This document shows positions 10,151 through 19,451 of a stretch of 64,000 bases of DNA, one piece after another (the stretch's first letter is position 1; every line of letters starts with the position of its first letter). Location: contig NC_014122.1 in assembly GCF_000092305.1 (NCBI RefSeq), forward strand, positions 62,001-126,000, in the 5' to 3' direction. Origin of the DNA: Methanocaldococcus infernus ME. GTDB taxonomy: Archaea > AGJL01 > Methanococci > Methanococcales > Methanocaldococcaceae. A program made the position numbers and the translations under genes. Under the pieces are notes generated by a model. The model was not told the DNA's origin, did no database searches, and saw nothing but the letters and a program-made list of their open reading frames with translations.

Positions 10151-11517
10151 TGAACATTCCAGTCTCAGTAGGGCCAATGAATGAGGGAGAGAGGATAAGA
10201 AAGCCGGATATGTATGTTGAACTTGCTGGGCCGAAGAGTTTCGGTTTTGAGTTGGTTAAGGTTGTTGATAACGCTGAGGATAAGGTTGAGGTTATTGGAA
10301 AAGAGTTAGATGAGATGAAAGAAGGGGAGAGGCATCCATTCGCTATTATTGTTAAGGTTAGTGGAGACAACTTAGAAGAGGAGTTAGAAGGAGTTTTAGA
10401 GAGAAGGATACACGAGTTCTTTAACTACATAGAGGGAGTTATGCACTTAAATCAGAGAGATCAGATATGGATTAGAATAGGAAAGGAGAGCTTTAAAAAG
10501 GGTTTGAGGTTAAAGCATATTGGAGAAGTCGTTAAACAACTCTTCAAGGAAGAGTTCCCATTTATAAAGAGCTGTGAAGTTACAATAATTACAGATCCTG
10601 AGAAGATAAAGGAAGAGTTAGAGAAGGCTAAGGAGATTTATAAGAAGAGAGATGAGAGAACAAGGGCTTTAAAAGAGGAAGATGTTGATGTGTTTTATGG
10701 CTGTATAATGTGCCAAAGTTTCGCTCCTACTCATGTCTGTGTTATAACTCCAGATAGGCCAGCGTTATGTGGAGGGATAAACTACTTAGACGCAAGAGCA
10801 GCGGCTAAGATAGATCCTAATGGACCAATATTTGAAATTCCTAAGGGAGAATGCTTAGATGAAACCCTTGGCGTTTATAGTGGAGTTAATGAAGTTGTCT
10901 CTGAAAGATCTCAAGGCTCTGTAGAGTCTTTCTGCCTACACTCAGCTCTAAATAATCCTTGTACTTCCTGTGGTTGCTTTGAAGCTGTCGTCTTTTACAT
11001 TCCAGAAGTGGATGGCTTTGGAGTAGTGCATAGAAACTTTAAAGGAGAGACTCCTCTCGGCTTGCCTTTCTCTTCAATAGCTGGACAGTGTAGTGGAGGA
11101 AAGCAAGTTCCTGGCTTTGTTGGCGTTTCCATTGGCTATATGATGTCTCCTAAGTTCTTACAAGGAGATGGCGGTTGGAAGAGGGTAGTGTGGCTACCTA
11201 AGGAGTTGAAAGAGAGGATTAAAGAAGCTATCCCTGAAGAGCTCTATGACAAGATAGCGACAGAGGAAGATGTAAGTAGCGTTGACGAACTAATTAAATT
11301 CTTAAAAGAGAAGGGCCATCCGATCGTTGAATCCCTTGGTAAGGAAGAAGTTGAAGAAGTTAAGGAAGAGAAAGAAGAAGAGGATATAAAAGTTCCAGAG
11401 ATCTCAATCCCTGGAGAGTTTGCTGGCTTACCTCCAGGGATAAAAATAGTATTATATAACTGTATAATAAAGGCTGAGAAGATAGTAATAACTAAAGAGA
11501 AGGAGCCTAAGAAATAA
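10150..11517 (+). CDS. cdhC: Acetyl-CoA decarbonylase/synthase beta subunit (acetyl-CoA synthase)
   Basis: The 455-aa subunit carries the Ni-Ni-[4Fe-4S] A-cluster where methyl, CO and CoA are joined. Cluster cysteines are visible in YGCIMCQSF (Cys185, Cys188) and NPCTSCGCFEAV. The C-terminus has the acidic KEEVEEVKEEKEEED linker before a final IPGEFAGLPPGIK segment. GGGTG precedes the ATG. The other cdh subunits (A, B, D, E) are absent from the window. CpG dinucleotides are frequent throughout this gene and nearly missing from its neighbours, which suggests transfer or gene replacement. Confidence 0.95.
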   Translation: MNIPVSVGPMNEGERIRKPDMYVELAGPKSFGFELVKVVDNAEDKVEVIGKELDEMKEGERHPFAIIVKVSGDNLEEELEGVLERRIHEFFNYIEGVMHLNQRDQIWIRIGKESFKKGLRLKHIGEVVKQLFKEEFPFIKSCEVTIITDPEKIKEELEKAKEIYKKRDERTRALKEEDVDVFYGCIMCQSFAPTHVCVITPDRPALCGGINYLDARAAAKIDPNGPIFEIPKGECLDETLGVYSGVNEVVSERSQGSVESFCLHSALNNPCTSCGCFEAVVFYIPEVDGFGVVHRNFKGETPLGLPFSSIAGQCSGGKQVPGFVGVSIGYMMSPKFLQGDGGWKRVVWLPKELKERIKEAIPEELYDKIATEEDVSSVDELIKFLKEKGHPIVESLGKEEVEEVKEEKEEEDIKVPEISIPGEFAGLPPGIKIVLYNCIIKAEKIVITKEKEPKK

Positions 11518-12406
11518 TTTTTAAGAAGTTGTTTATCATTTCAAGATCTTCCTTAATATCTCTTCCCTCAGTTGTTAAATAGTTTCCTATCATAACCCCA
11601 TCTAAAGCCATTAAGGCAAGGGCTTGGAATTCTTTTAAAAATTTTCTTCCACCAGCTATTCTAATTTCAGCATCTTTTAGAATTATTTTGAAGATAGCTA
11701 TGCTCTTTAAAATTTCATCAATCTCTAACCTCTTAACCTTCCCCTCTTTTATTAAGTTATATATTTTTGTTCCTTCAATGGGATGAATAATATTTATTGG
11801 GACACTGTCAACCTTTAATTCCTTTAATTCAAGAGCCATCTTTATCCTATCTCTATAACTCTCTCCTAAGCCAAATATTCCTCCACTACAAACCTCTAAA
11901 CCAAGTTTTTTAGCTTCTTTTATAACTCTTATTTTATCTTCATAGCTATGGGTTGAGCAAATATTTTTAAAATATTCTCTATTTGTCTCTATATTACAAT
12001 GAATTCTGACATCAAATTTTTTTAGCTCTTTTAACTTCTCCCTCTCAATCAACCCTAAGGAGCAGCAAACTTTTGTATCAACCTCTTCTAAAACTTCTAA
12101 GAGTTTTTCAAATTCTTCATCCTCTATCTTCTTACCACTAACCACTATTCCAACCCTATCTGAAAATTTAGAGAGGTGGTTAATTTTTTCTAAGATTTCT
12201 TCCTTTGGCAGAAAAGGATAGACTTGAATGTTAGTTTTATGATAAATAGATTGGGAACAGAAAATACAATCCTCTTTACATTTTCCACTCTTTGCATTGA
12301 TGATTGAGCATAAACTAATATCTTTTTTTCTAAACTTTAAAGCTTCATATAACAACTCTATAGCAGAAGAGTTTTCATAAAGTTCTAAAGCCTTCTCAAA
12401 GTCCAT
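11507..12406 (-). CDS. bioB: Biotin synthase
   Basis: The 299-aa radical SAM enzyme inserts sulfur into dethiobiotin. The cluster motif CKEDCIFCSQS, the IHCNIETNREYF segment, the FGLGES SAM-binding loop and a C-terminal RIAGGRK motif with the conserved arginine are all present. ATG at 12406 is preferred because GGTG sits six bases upstream. The gene overlaps cdhC at the 3' end by 11 bases. bioW lies on the same strand but is separated by an opposite-strand gene; bioA, bioD and bioF are not in the window. Confidence 0.88.
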   Translation of the reverse strand: MDFEKALELYENSSAIELLYEALKFRKKDISLCSIINAKSGKCKEDCIFCSQSIYHKTNIQVYPFLPKEEILEKINHLSKFSDRVGIVVSGKKIEDEEFEKLLEVLEEVDTKVCCSLGLIEREKLKELKKFDVRIHCNIETNREYFKNICSTHSYEDKIRVIKEAKKLGLEVCSGGIFGLGESYRDRIKMALELKELKVDSVPINIIHPIEGTKIYNLIKEGKVKRLEIDEILKSIAIFKIILKDAEIRIAGGRKFLKEFQALALMALDGVMIGNYLTTEGRDIKEDLEMINNFLKIIS

Positions 12407-12478
12407 AACTAACACCAAAAGTTATAAATTATATTTTAATAAATAACTTTTTTATGTAAATTAAAACTTGGTGAGATG

Positions 12479-13117
12479 ATGATAACTTGGTATGGACATG
12501 CTTGCTTTAAGGTTGATAATGTCCTTATAGATCCTTTTGTCCCTAACCCTTTGTGTAACTTACCCTCTGACATAGTTATGGAAGGTGTAGATGTCATAGC
12601 TGTAACTCATGGGCATGATGACCACTTAGGAAATGCCTTAGCCTTAGGGACAGCTTACAATGTTCCAATTGTAGCCATCCATGAAATAGCTTGCTACCTT
12701 GCTGAGAGAGGGGCTAAGGTTGAAGGGATGAACATAGGAGGGAGTATAGAGATTAATGGAGCTAAGCTAACAATGGTTAAGGCTGACCACTCCTGTAGTA
12801 TTGCAGGAGTAGCTACAGGATATGTAATAAATGACAGAGTTTACCATGCAGGAGACACTGGGGTCTTTGGAGATATGGAGTTAATTGGAGAACTTTATAA
12901 TCCTAAAGTTGCTCTCCTACCAATTGGTGGTAGATATACAATGGGCATAGAAGAGGCTTTATTGGCTATAGAGCTAATTTACCCAGAGGTTGTAATTCCA
13001 ATGCACTATAATACTTTCCCACTAATTCAAGCTGATATTAATGAATTTATAAAAGGAGCTGAAGCCTTAGGAGTTGAAGTTATAATTCCAAAGATAGGAG
13101 AGCCTATAGATCTATAA
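12479..13117 (+). CDS. Metallo-beta-lactamase-fold hydrolase, UPF0173 family
   Basis: The 212-aa protein begins [10 protein letters not shown] and has the metal-binding THGHDDHLG motif, then [19 protein letters not shown] and PMHYNTFP, which supply the remaining histidine and aspartate ligands. The length is that of the family; the substrate is unknown. Two adjacent ATGs occur, and the second (12479) has better spacing from GGTGAG. It lies between bioB and bioW on the opposite strand. Confidence 0.85.
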   Translation: MITWYGHACFKVDNVLIDPFVPNPLCNLPSDIVMEGVDVIAVTHGHDDHLGNALALGTAYNVPIVAIHEIACYLAERGAKVEGMNIGGSIEINGAKLTMVKADHSCSIAGVATGYVINDRVYHAGDTGVFGDMELIGELYNPKVALLPIGGRYTMGIEEALLAIELIYPEVVIPMHYNTFPLIQADINEFIKGAEALGVEVIIPKIGEPIDL

Positions 13118-13799
13118 TATAAGCCTCCTCTTCCAACCTTTTTATAAGCTCTTCATCAATATCTTTAACAAAGAAAACCCTTCCTCCAGGCTCATTAATA
13201 TTTTTTAAGTTAGTTATTCTGAAGTAGCCTTTCTTTGTAGCTACATAGCCAGTTGTATAACTTTTATTATCAGAGGTGCAAAGCTCAGCAATGATTCCAA
13301 GGCGGATAACTTTACTTGCTATAGCTATAGCGTCAACTGTCCTCTCAGTTCCTAAGCCCTCTTTTAATATCTTCTCTTTTAGCCTTTCACTTGTATCTAT
13401 ATTTTTAACCCTAACCCCCCTCTCCCTATCTGGCTCTAATCTCTCTCCATTTAAGTTTAAAATAGCTGCCCCTCTCATTCCTCCCTTGTCAATAATTTTA
13501 AAAGCTTTCTCTACAACTTCCTCAGGAATTCCCTCCTCTAACAAAATTTTCTTAGCCACTTCCCTTGCCTCTTTTTTATTTTTACAAGTGATAGTTTTTA
13601 TAGGTAAAGCCTTTATATAATTAACTTTATCAATTTTTTCTATTTTAATATTTATAAAGTCTGGCTTACCATTCTCATGAGTTAGAGCTTTCCTTAACAA
13701 CTCTAAGACAGCTTCCTCTATCTTTTCCTCACTAACCAACCTCTCTCCTCCTGAGATGTGCTTCCCTTCCCTTGAAGCCCTCATCTTTATTCCAAACAT
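13104..13799 (-). CDS. bioW: 6-carboxyhexanoate--CoA ligase (pimeloyl-CoA synthetase)
   Basis: The 231-aa protein starts [20 protein letters not shown], matching BioW of Bacillus, and has the [27 protein letters not shown] segment in outline. It activates pimelate with ATP and CoA, the first step of biotin ring assembly. ATG at 13799 has GTGAT upstream; the in-frame GTG at 13808 would use up that site. The 3' end overlaps the UPF0173 gene by 14 bases. Confidence 0.88.
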   Translation of the reverse strand: MFGIKMRASREGKHISGGERLVSEEKIEEAVLELLRKALTHENGKPDFINIKIEKIDKVNYIKALPIKTITCKNKKEAREVAKKILLEEGIPEEVVEKAFKIIDKGGMRGAAILNLNGERLEPDRERGVRVKNIDTSERLKEKILKEGLGTERTVDAIAIASKVIRLGIIAELCTSDNKSYTTGYVATKKGYFRITNLKNINEPGGRVFFVKDIDEELIKRLEEEAYIIDL

Positions 13800-13926
13800 G
13801 CTTATCACTATAAGAAATTCTACCTTAAATTTTTAGCCTTAAAGTGTATAATTTTTATCTTAAAAGGTAAATTTTATATAGCCAATGAGACATTTAATAA
13901 AGCTACAAAATTTTAAGGTGGATAAG

Positions 13927-15054
13927 ATGAGAAAGCTTTTAGCCATCTTCTTGGCTATACTTACAATAGCTTTAGCTGGTTGTATAAACCAGGGAGAGAA
14001 AAAGGAGGAAGTAACTTTAAATGTTGGTTATCTACCAACAGACCATCAAGCTGCTCTATTTGTTGCTGCCTTAAACCCAGATCTCTTTAAAGAGAAGTAT
14101 GGACTATACTTAAAGGAAGTTGAGCCTAAGAAGAAGTATGAGCTTTACAAGGGAGATAAGAAGATAGCTGATATAAACCTCTATCTTGTCACCACTGGAG
14201 GAGCAGACATAATGAACTTAATGTATCAAGGTAGGTTAGACTTAGGTTTATTGGGAGTTCCTCCAGCAATCTTTTACATAGATAAGAATCCTCAGGCTAA
14301 TATTATAATGAGTTTACACACTGATGGATCAGCTGTTGTTGTTAGAAAAGATATTCCTGTTAATAACTGGGAAGAGTTTGTCAATTGGATAAAGGAACAA
14401 GCTAAAGAAGGTAAGCAAGTTAGAATAGGGCATCCACTACCAACATCTATACAGTATGTTATGATAAAAGATGCCTTAAAAGTGAGTGGAATATCTTACA
14501 CTGAAACTTCTGGAGAGAAGGCTGATGTATTATTGGTTAATTGTAAAGGACAGAAGAGTATGCCACAGATGTTAGCCAACAATAAGTTAGATGCTGTTAT
14601 TGCCTGGGAGCCAATGCCAGAGATTTTAAAGCATGAAGGTATAGGAAAACCAATAGTTTATAGTCAAGATCTACCATCTTCAACTGGAGGTACTTGGAAA
14701 AGTCATCCATGCTGCTGTGTTGTAGCTTCAAAGAAAGCTTTAAGTGAGAAGGAAGAGGTTGTAGTTGAGTTCTGCAAGCTTTTAAAATATGCAACTGATG
14801 AAATAAACAAAAATAAAGAGCTTGCTGCTGAAGCTTCAGCTAAGTGGTTGGGAGTTAAGAAAGAGATTGAAGATGATTCTGTTAAGCACATAACCTACAC
14901 ATATAAATTAACTGACATAGTTCCAGGAACCTTAAAGTTTGTTAAAGCCATGCAACTCCAAGGGCTAATGAAAAACTCCTTAAAGTATGTTAATGAGGAA
15001 AAAGCTAAGGAAATAATATTTAACTTCAAAGTGTATGATGAGATTGTAAAATAA
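13927..15054 (+). CDS. Lipoprotein substrate-binding protein of an ABC transporter (nitrate/sulfonate/taurine type)
   Basis: The ATG at 13927 follows AAGGTGG and begins a signal peptide, MRKLLAIFLAILTIALAGC, ending in a lipobox (LAGC), so the mature protein is lipid-anchored outside the membrane. The fold resembles SsuA/NrtA/TauA: LNVGYLPTDHQAALFVA near the start, GRLDLGLLGVPPAIF, and the hinge LDAVIAWEPMPEIL. No permease or ATPase gene is adjacent. An unusual run of three cysteines (HPCCCVV) lies near residue 260. A TATA-like ATTTTATATAG is at about 13871-13881. Confidence 0.8.
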   Translation: MRKLLAIFLAILTIALAGCINQGEKKEEVTLNVGYLPTDHQAALFVAALNPDLFKEKYGLYLKEVEPKKKYELYKGDKKIADINLYLVTTGGADIMNLMYQGRLDLGLLGVPPAIFYIDKNPQANIIMSLHTDGSAVVVRKDIPVNNWEEFVNWIKEQAKEGKQVRIGHPLPTSIQYVMIKDALKVSGISYTETSGEKADVLLVNCKGQKSMPQMLANNKLDAVIAWEPMPEILKHEGIGKPIVYSQDLPSSTGGTWKSHPCCCVVASKKALSEKEEVVVEFCKLLKYATDEINKNKELAAEASAKWLGVKKEIEDDSVKHITYTYKLTDIVPGTLKFVKAMQLQGLMKNSLKYVNEEKAKEIIFNFKVYDEIVK

Positions 15055-16171
15055 TTTCCTTTATACTCTCTACAACATATTTTACTTGCTCCCACTCTAA
15101 GCCATAGACACTCATCTTAACCTCTTTTGTCACTCCTGGCTTTATTCCAACTATTCCTCTCTTTTTCAACTCCTCATAAAAGAAGTATCCTTTTCTTTTA
15201 TCCTTCTTAGATATCTCATCCAATATTGGAGTCTCAAATTTAACTAAGTCATGCTCTTTTGGCTTAATCCCAAGTTGCTTAAATCCTAATTTTTCCAACT
15301 CTTCAACTAAGTATCTTGTCTTTTTAAGCTCTTCATCCCATCTCTTAACTCTCTCAACCACATAAGGAAAGCTTGCCATTAAGGTTATTAATGGAAGGCC
15401 CCTACTTGTACATCCTAAGAATTCAATCTCTTTAATTGGGAACTTCTCTGATCTCTTAGCTATCTTATCTTCAAACTCTTCACTAAAGCCTAAAATTCCT
15501 ATAGGTCCAGAGGCTGCCATACTTTTGTGTCCAGAGGCTACAATAAAATCAGCTTTAACCTCTTTACCATCAACTGGCATCCTTCCAACAGTATAGGCAC
15601 AATTTAACAAGAAGGGAACTCCTTTTTTCTTAGCTATCTTTCCAACCTTCTTAGCATCATTTAAATTCCCAAAGTTTCCATCAACGTGGGTTAATAATAC
15701 TAATCCAACATTCTTATTTTCATCTTCTAAGTTGTCTAAAACTTCTTTATATCCTTCTAAATTTATTTTGTAGGTTGGATATTCCTCCTCATAGCCTACT
15801 TCAACAACATTTAATTTAGCCCTCTCAGCAGCTACGTAACTTGTATAGTGAGCATTTTTATCTAAGACTATATAGTCATTCTCTTCACAGATGGAATGCA
15901 TAACTATAAACTTCCCCTCTCTTGCTCCATGTGTAAATCTTACAAAATCCATATTAATGAACTCAGCCAAATCTTCCTTAAATTTACAAATTGGAGGATT
16001 TTGAATCTCATCCAACTTCCCAGAGCAGAAGTCACAGACACTATATCCATCCCAAAATTCATAAATAGCCTTTTTAGCCTCTGTTGGTAAGATTCCACCT
16101 CTTTGTATAGGATTTAGGTTAATAAGTTCTCTATTAGCCCTATGTAAATTTTTATAAATATCTAAGTTCAT
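15026..16171 (-). CDS. pscS: O-phospho-L-seryl-tRNA:Cys-tRNA synthase (SepCysS)
   Basis: The 381-aa PLP enzyme converts Sep-tRNA(Cys), made by SepRS, into Cys-tRNA(Cys) with sulfide; it is the only route to Cys-tRNA in Methanocaldococcus, which lacks CysRS. Seen are NPIQRGGILPTEAKKA, the conserved cysteines in SVCDFCSGKL, the FTHGAREGKF segment and ASGHKSMAASGP with the PLP lysine. GGGTGG precedes the ATG, which overlaps the marC stop. The 3' end overlaps the convergent lipoprotein gene by 29 bases. Confidence 0.93.
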   Translation of the reverse strand: MNLDIYKNLHRANRELINLNPIQRGGILPTEAKKAIYEFWDGYSVCDFCSGKLDEIQNPPICKFKEDLAEFINMDFVRFTHGAREGKFIVMHSICEENDYIVLDKNAHYTSYVAAERAKLNVVEVGYEEEYPTYKINLEGYKEVLDNLEDENKNVGLVLLTHVDGNFGNLNDAKKVGKIAKKKGVPFLLNCAYTVGRMPVDGKEVKADFIVASGHKSMAASGPIGILGFSEEFEDKIAKRSEKFPIKEIEFLGCTSRGLPLITLMASFPYVVERVKRWDEELKKTRYLVEELEKLGFKQLGIKPKEHDLVKFETPILDEISKKDKRKGYFFYEELKKRGIVGIKPGVTKEVKMSVYGLEWEQVKYVVESIKEIILQSHHTL

Positions 16172-16785
16172 CTAACCACCCCTAAGTAGCCTGTTAATAT
16201 CATCTGAACAGCTATAGCTGTTAATATTAAACCCATAAGCCTTGTTAAGATCCTTGTTCCTAACCTTCCTAATTTATCTATAATCCTCTCAGAGAATACA
16301 AAGGTTAGATAAGTTATAAAAATAGATATTAGAATAGCTAAGATAACAAATATTCTATCCTCAAAAGAGGGAGCCTCAGCCATAGCAACCATGACAGCAG
16401 TTATTGACCCAGGACCAGCTAAGAGAGGAGTAGCCAAGGGCATAAGAGCAATTTCATCAACTTCATCAGCTTCTTTTATCTCCCTCTTGTGTATCTTACT
16501 CTCTTGTTTACCCCTAACCATGTCCAAAGCTATTAATAAAAGTAAGATTCCCCCACCAATTTTAAAAGCCTCTATAGAGATTCCAAAGAACTTTAATATG
16601 TATTCCCCAAAAACTGCAAAGGCTAAGAGTATAGAAAAAGCATAGATAACAGTTTTCTTAGCTACTAAAATTCTCTCCTTCTCAGGATAACTCTCTGTTA
16701 AGGAGATAAAAATAGGAACTGCTCCAATAGGATTTAAAATAGAAAAAATAGAGGTAAAAGATATAATAAAATATTGTATGTCCAT
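16168..16785 (-). CDS. MarC-family integral membrane protein (second copy)
   Basis: The 205-aa paralogue of the gene at 5058 has SIFSILNPIGAVPIFISL near the N-terminus and MPLATPLLAGPGSITAVMV in the middle, with about six membrane segments. It lies four bases after korC and overlaps pscS, so it belongs to the kor transcript. The function is unknown; the tight linkage to a 2-oxoacid oxidoreductase and SepCysS is not explained. Confidence 0.85.
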   Translation of the reverse strand: MDIQYFIISFTSIFSILNPIGAVPIFISLTESYPEKERILVAKKTVIYAFSILLAFAVFGEYILKFFGISIEAFKIGGGILLLLIALDMVRGKQESKIHKREIKEADEVDEIALMPLATPLLAGPGSITAVMVAMAEAPSFEDRIFVILAILISIFITYLTFVFSERIIDKLGRLGTRILTRLMGLILTAIAVQMILTGYLGVVR

Positions 16786-16788
16786 AAC

Positions 16789-17322
16789 CTACTCCCCTAA
16801 CTTAAATCCCTCCTCAAGAGCCTTTAAATTTAGCTCTTTATATTTATCCTTAACCATATCCAAGACAGCCTTTTTTATTGAATCTTCACTAACTATCTTT
16901 GTTATCTTAGTTAATGCTCCCAACATAACAACATTGGCAACTATCTTATTTCCTAAATTATAGGCTGTACTTGTAGCTGGCACTTCATAAATCTTTATAT
17001 CATCTCTCTTTGGAGGATTCTTTATCATATCCTTATCATAGATCAAAACTTTCCCTGGTGGTAGATCATTTATATAGCTATCAAGAGCTTCCTGAGACAT
17101 GGTTACTAAGATATCTAACTTCCTAACCTTTGGATAATCCCTTGGATTGTCTGAAATAACAACTTCAGCCCTTGACTTCCCCCCTCTTGCCTCTGGCCCT
17201 ATGGATTGGGTTTGAAAGGCATACCTTCCCTCATAAAGAGCTGCTGCTCTCCCTAAGATGATGCCAGCCAATTGAATCCCTTGCCCACCAAAGCCAGCCA
17301 ATCTAACCTCTATTCTGCTCAT
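16789..17322 (-). CDS. korC: 2-oxoglutarate:ferredoxin oxidoreductase, gamma subunit
   Basis: The 177-aa subunit has the characteristic RLAGFGGQGIQLAGIILGRAA start and QTQSIGPEARGGKSRAEVV outline, followed by a Rossmann-like body. It completes the four-gene order korD-korA-korB-korC. The complex makes succinyl-CoA, CO2 and reduced ferredoxin, or the reverse, in the incomplete citric acid pathway. The start overlaps the korB stop. Confidence 0.88.
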   Translation of the reverse strand: MSRIEVRLAGFGGQGIQLAGIILGRAAALYEGRYAFQTQSIGPEARGGKSRAEVVISDNPRDYPKVRKLDILVTMSQEALDSYINDLPPGKVLIYDKDMIKNPPKRDDIKIYEVPATSTAYNLGNKIVANVVMLGALTKITKIVSEDSIKKAVLDMVKDKYKELNLKALEEGFKLGE

Positions 17323-18128
17323 TTCAATTCCCTCATCAACTTATGGAGTTCTTCAGTATATTCAGGTTTTTCAACATCTACAAACTCTCCAACTATTATT
17401 TTTCCTTTCTTCTCCTCTTCACTTAAAGATTCAGCCTTCTTTATAGAGATAGAGTTCTCTTTAATCCAATTTAGGAGTTCAACATTATTCTTAAATTTAT
17501 TTAGCCTACCAAAGTAAGTATAACACTGAGAAACAACTTCTATAAATGCCAAGCCCTTCTTTTTCATTCCCTTCTTAATACTTCTAATTAACTGAAATGG
17601 ATGGGCTGTTGTCCATCTTGCTACATAGCTTGCTCCAGCAGCTTCAGCCAACTTACAGAGATCAAAGGGGTTCTCAACATTACCATATGGTGCTGTTGTA
17701 GCCCTAAACCCTTTAGGTGTTGTTGGTGACACCTGTCCCCCAGTCATTCCATATATATTATTATTTACACAGATAACTGTTAAGTCTATATTCCTCCTAC
17801 AGGCATGTATAAAGTGGTTCCCTCCAATGGCTGCATTATCTCCATCTCCAGTAAAGACAACAACATTTAACTCTGGGTTACTAACCTTAATTCCAGTGGC
17901 AAATGCTAAAGCTCTTCCATGGGTCGTATGTAGAGAATCTAAGTTAAAATAGCCTGGAACTCTTGAAGAACACCCTATCCCAGAAACTAAGACAGTTTTG
18001 TCCAAATCTAAGTTTAGGTCTTCAAGAGCCTTACAGAAGCAGTTCATAATAATTCCAATCCCACAACCTGAACAAAAGATATGTGGAAGCCTATCCTTCC
18101 TTAAATATTTTAGTGCAAAATGCTCCAT
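17319..18128 (-). CDS. korB: 2-oxoglutarate:ferredoxin oxidoreductase, beta subunit (TPP-binding)
   Basis: The 269-aa subunit binds thiamine diphosphate and the catalytic [4Fe-4S] cluster. It shows FCSGCGIGI (two cluster cysteines), SGIGCSSRVPGY, the HGRALAFATGIK segment, and the TPP motif GDGDNAAIGGNHF ... NNNIYGMTGGQ. The beta chain ends in a lysine-rich tail. It directly abuts korA and overlaps korC. Confidence 0.92.
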   Translation of the reverse strand: MEHFALKYLRKDRLPHIFCSGCGIGIIMNCFCKALEDLNLDLDKTVLVSGIGCSSRVPGYFNLDSLHTTHGRALAFATGIKVSNPELNVVVFTGDGDNAAIGGNHFIHACRRNIDLTVICVNNNIYGMTGGQVSPTTPKGFRATTAPYGNVENPFDLCKLAEAAGASYVARWTTAHPFQLIRSIKKGMKKKGLAFIEVVSQCYTYFGRLNKFKNNVELLNWIKENSISIKKAESLSEEEKKGKIIVGEFVDVEKPEYTEELHKLMRELK

Positions 18129-19244
18129 TTATTCACCTCTAACAGCTCTTTTAATCTCCTCTGGATAATGTAACTCTCCTCCTATTTTTGGAATTAGTTT
18201 AACTTCACACTCTCCCTTTGAAGCTCTTTCAACCTCTCTAACTATTTGTCCAAGGTTCATTTCTGGGACAACAATAAGTTCAGTGTTCTTAGCCATCTTT
18301 AATATAACTTCATCTGGGAATGGCCAGACAACATTTAGCTTAACATAGCCAACTGAAAGCCCTTCTTCCCTAAGCTCTTTAACTGCAGCCTCAGCTGACC
18401 TTGCTGGAGCTCCATAGGCTATAACAACAGCATCTGAACAATCTTCTTCATGCCAAATTGTATAGTCATAGATGTCCTTAGCATTCTTCAGAATCTTATC
18501 ATTTAATCTTTTAACTAACTTATAATGTACTTCAGGGTCTGAAGCTTCTGGATAGCCTCTTTCATCATGTGTCAAACCAGTGACATGAACCCTATACCCT
18601 TTTCCAAAGACTGGCATCTTTGGCACTAAGTCATCATCAGGTTTAAATGGTAATTCGTTCATTCCAACTTTTCTATCTATAACTTCAATCTCATCAGGGA
18701 TAACTAACTTCTCTCTCATGTGGCCAATGATTTCATCAGACATAATCATGGCTGGAACTCTATACTTCTCAGAGAGGTTGAAGGCTTTTATAGTATAGTC
18801 AAAGCATTCCTGAACAGAAGATGGGGCAAGGGCAATAATTTGATAATCTCCATGGCTTCCCCACTTAGCCTGCATCATATCTCCTTGAGATGCTAAAGTA
18901 GGCTGTCCTGTTGAAGGCCCTCCTCTTTGGACATTAACTATAACTACTGGAGTCTCAGTCATGACAGCATAGCCTATATGCTCTTGCATTAAACTAAACC
19001 CTGGCCCTGAAGTGGCTGTCATTGCCTTAACTCCTGTCCATGATGCCCCTATAGCTGCTGCCAATGAGCCTATCTCATCCTCCATTTGTATATAAACTCC
19101 TCCAACCTTTGGCAACTTTAAAGCCATTGTTTCAGCTATCTCTGATGATGGGGTTATAGGATAACCAGCATAGAACCTACAGCCAGCTAATATAGCTCCT
19201 TCTGCACAGGCAACATTTCCCTGGGTGAAGAGTATTTTACTCAT
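18129..19244 (-). CDS. korA: 2-oxoglutarate:ferredoxin oxidoreductase, alpha subunit
   Basis: The 371-aa subunit begins with GNVACAEGAILAGCRFYAGYPITPSSE, cited here in outline, then the EDEIGSLAAAIGASWTG segment and TATSGPGFSLMQE. It forms the pyrimidine part of the TPP site with KorB and binds CoA. The alpha/beta/gamma/delta organisation and the GPST segment favour KOR over pyruvate or indolepyruvate enzymes, but the 2-oxoacid specificity cannot be proven from reading. Confidence 0.88.
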   Translation of the reverse strand: MSKILFTQGNVACAEGAILAGCRFYAGYPITPSSEIAETMALKLPKVGGVYIQMEDEIGSLAAAIGASWTGVKAMTATSGPGFSLMQEHIGYAVMTETPVVIVNVQRGGPSTGQPTLASQGDMMQAKWGSHGDYQIIALAPSSVQECFDYTIKAFNLSEKYRVPAMIMSDEIIGHMREKLVIPDEIEVIDRKVGMNELPFKPDDDLVPKMPVFGKGYRVHVTGLTHDERGYPEASDPEVHYKLVKRLNDKILKNAKDIYDYTIWHEEDCSDAVVIAYGAPARSAEAAVKELREEGLSVGYVKLNVVWPFPDEVILKMAKNTELIVVPEMNLGQIVREVERASKGECEVKLIPKIGGELHYPEEIKRAVRGE

Positions 19245-19444
19245 TTCTTTATCACCACTATAGCCTGATCAGGACACATGAATTCACAGATTCTACAGTA
19301 AGTACATAACTCAACCTTTTCAGGCTTTGAAGGATAAATTCCTTTATCATTTAACTCATTAGAAATTGTAAAAACCTTCCTTGGGCAGAAGTTTATACAG
19401 ATATAACAGCCTTTACAGAGTTTTTCATCAATCCTTATTTCCAT
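19241..19444 (-). CDS. korD: 2-oxoglutarate:ferredoxin oxidoreductase, delta subunit (2[4Fe-4S] ferredoxin)
   Basis: The 67-aa ferredoxin has two clusters, CKGCYICINFCP and CTYCRICEFMCP. It is the electron outlet of the complex and is the first kor gene, overlapping korA by four bases. The upstream M20 peptidase ends seven bases before it. Confidence 0.9.
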   Translation of the reverse strand: MEIRIDEKLCKGCYICINFCPRKVFTISNELNDKGIYPSKPEKVELCTYCRICEFMCPDQAIVVIKK

Positions 19445-19451
19445 TTAAAAG

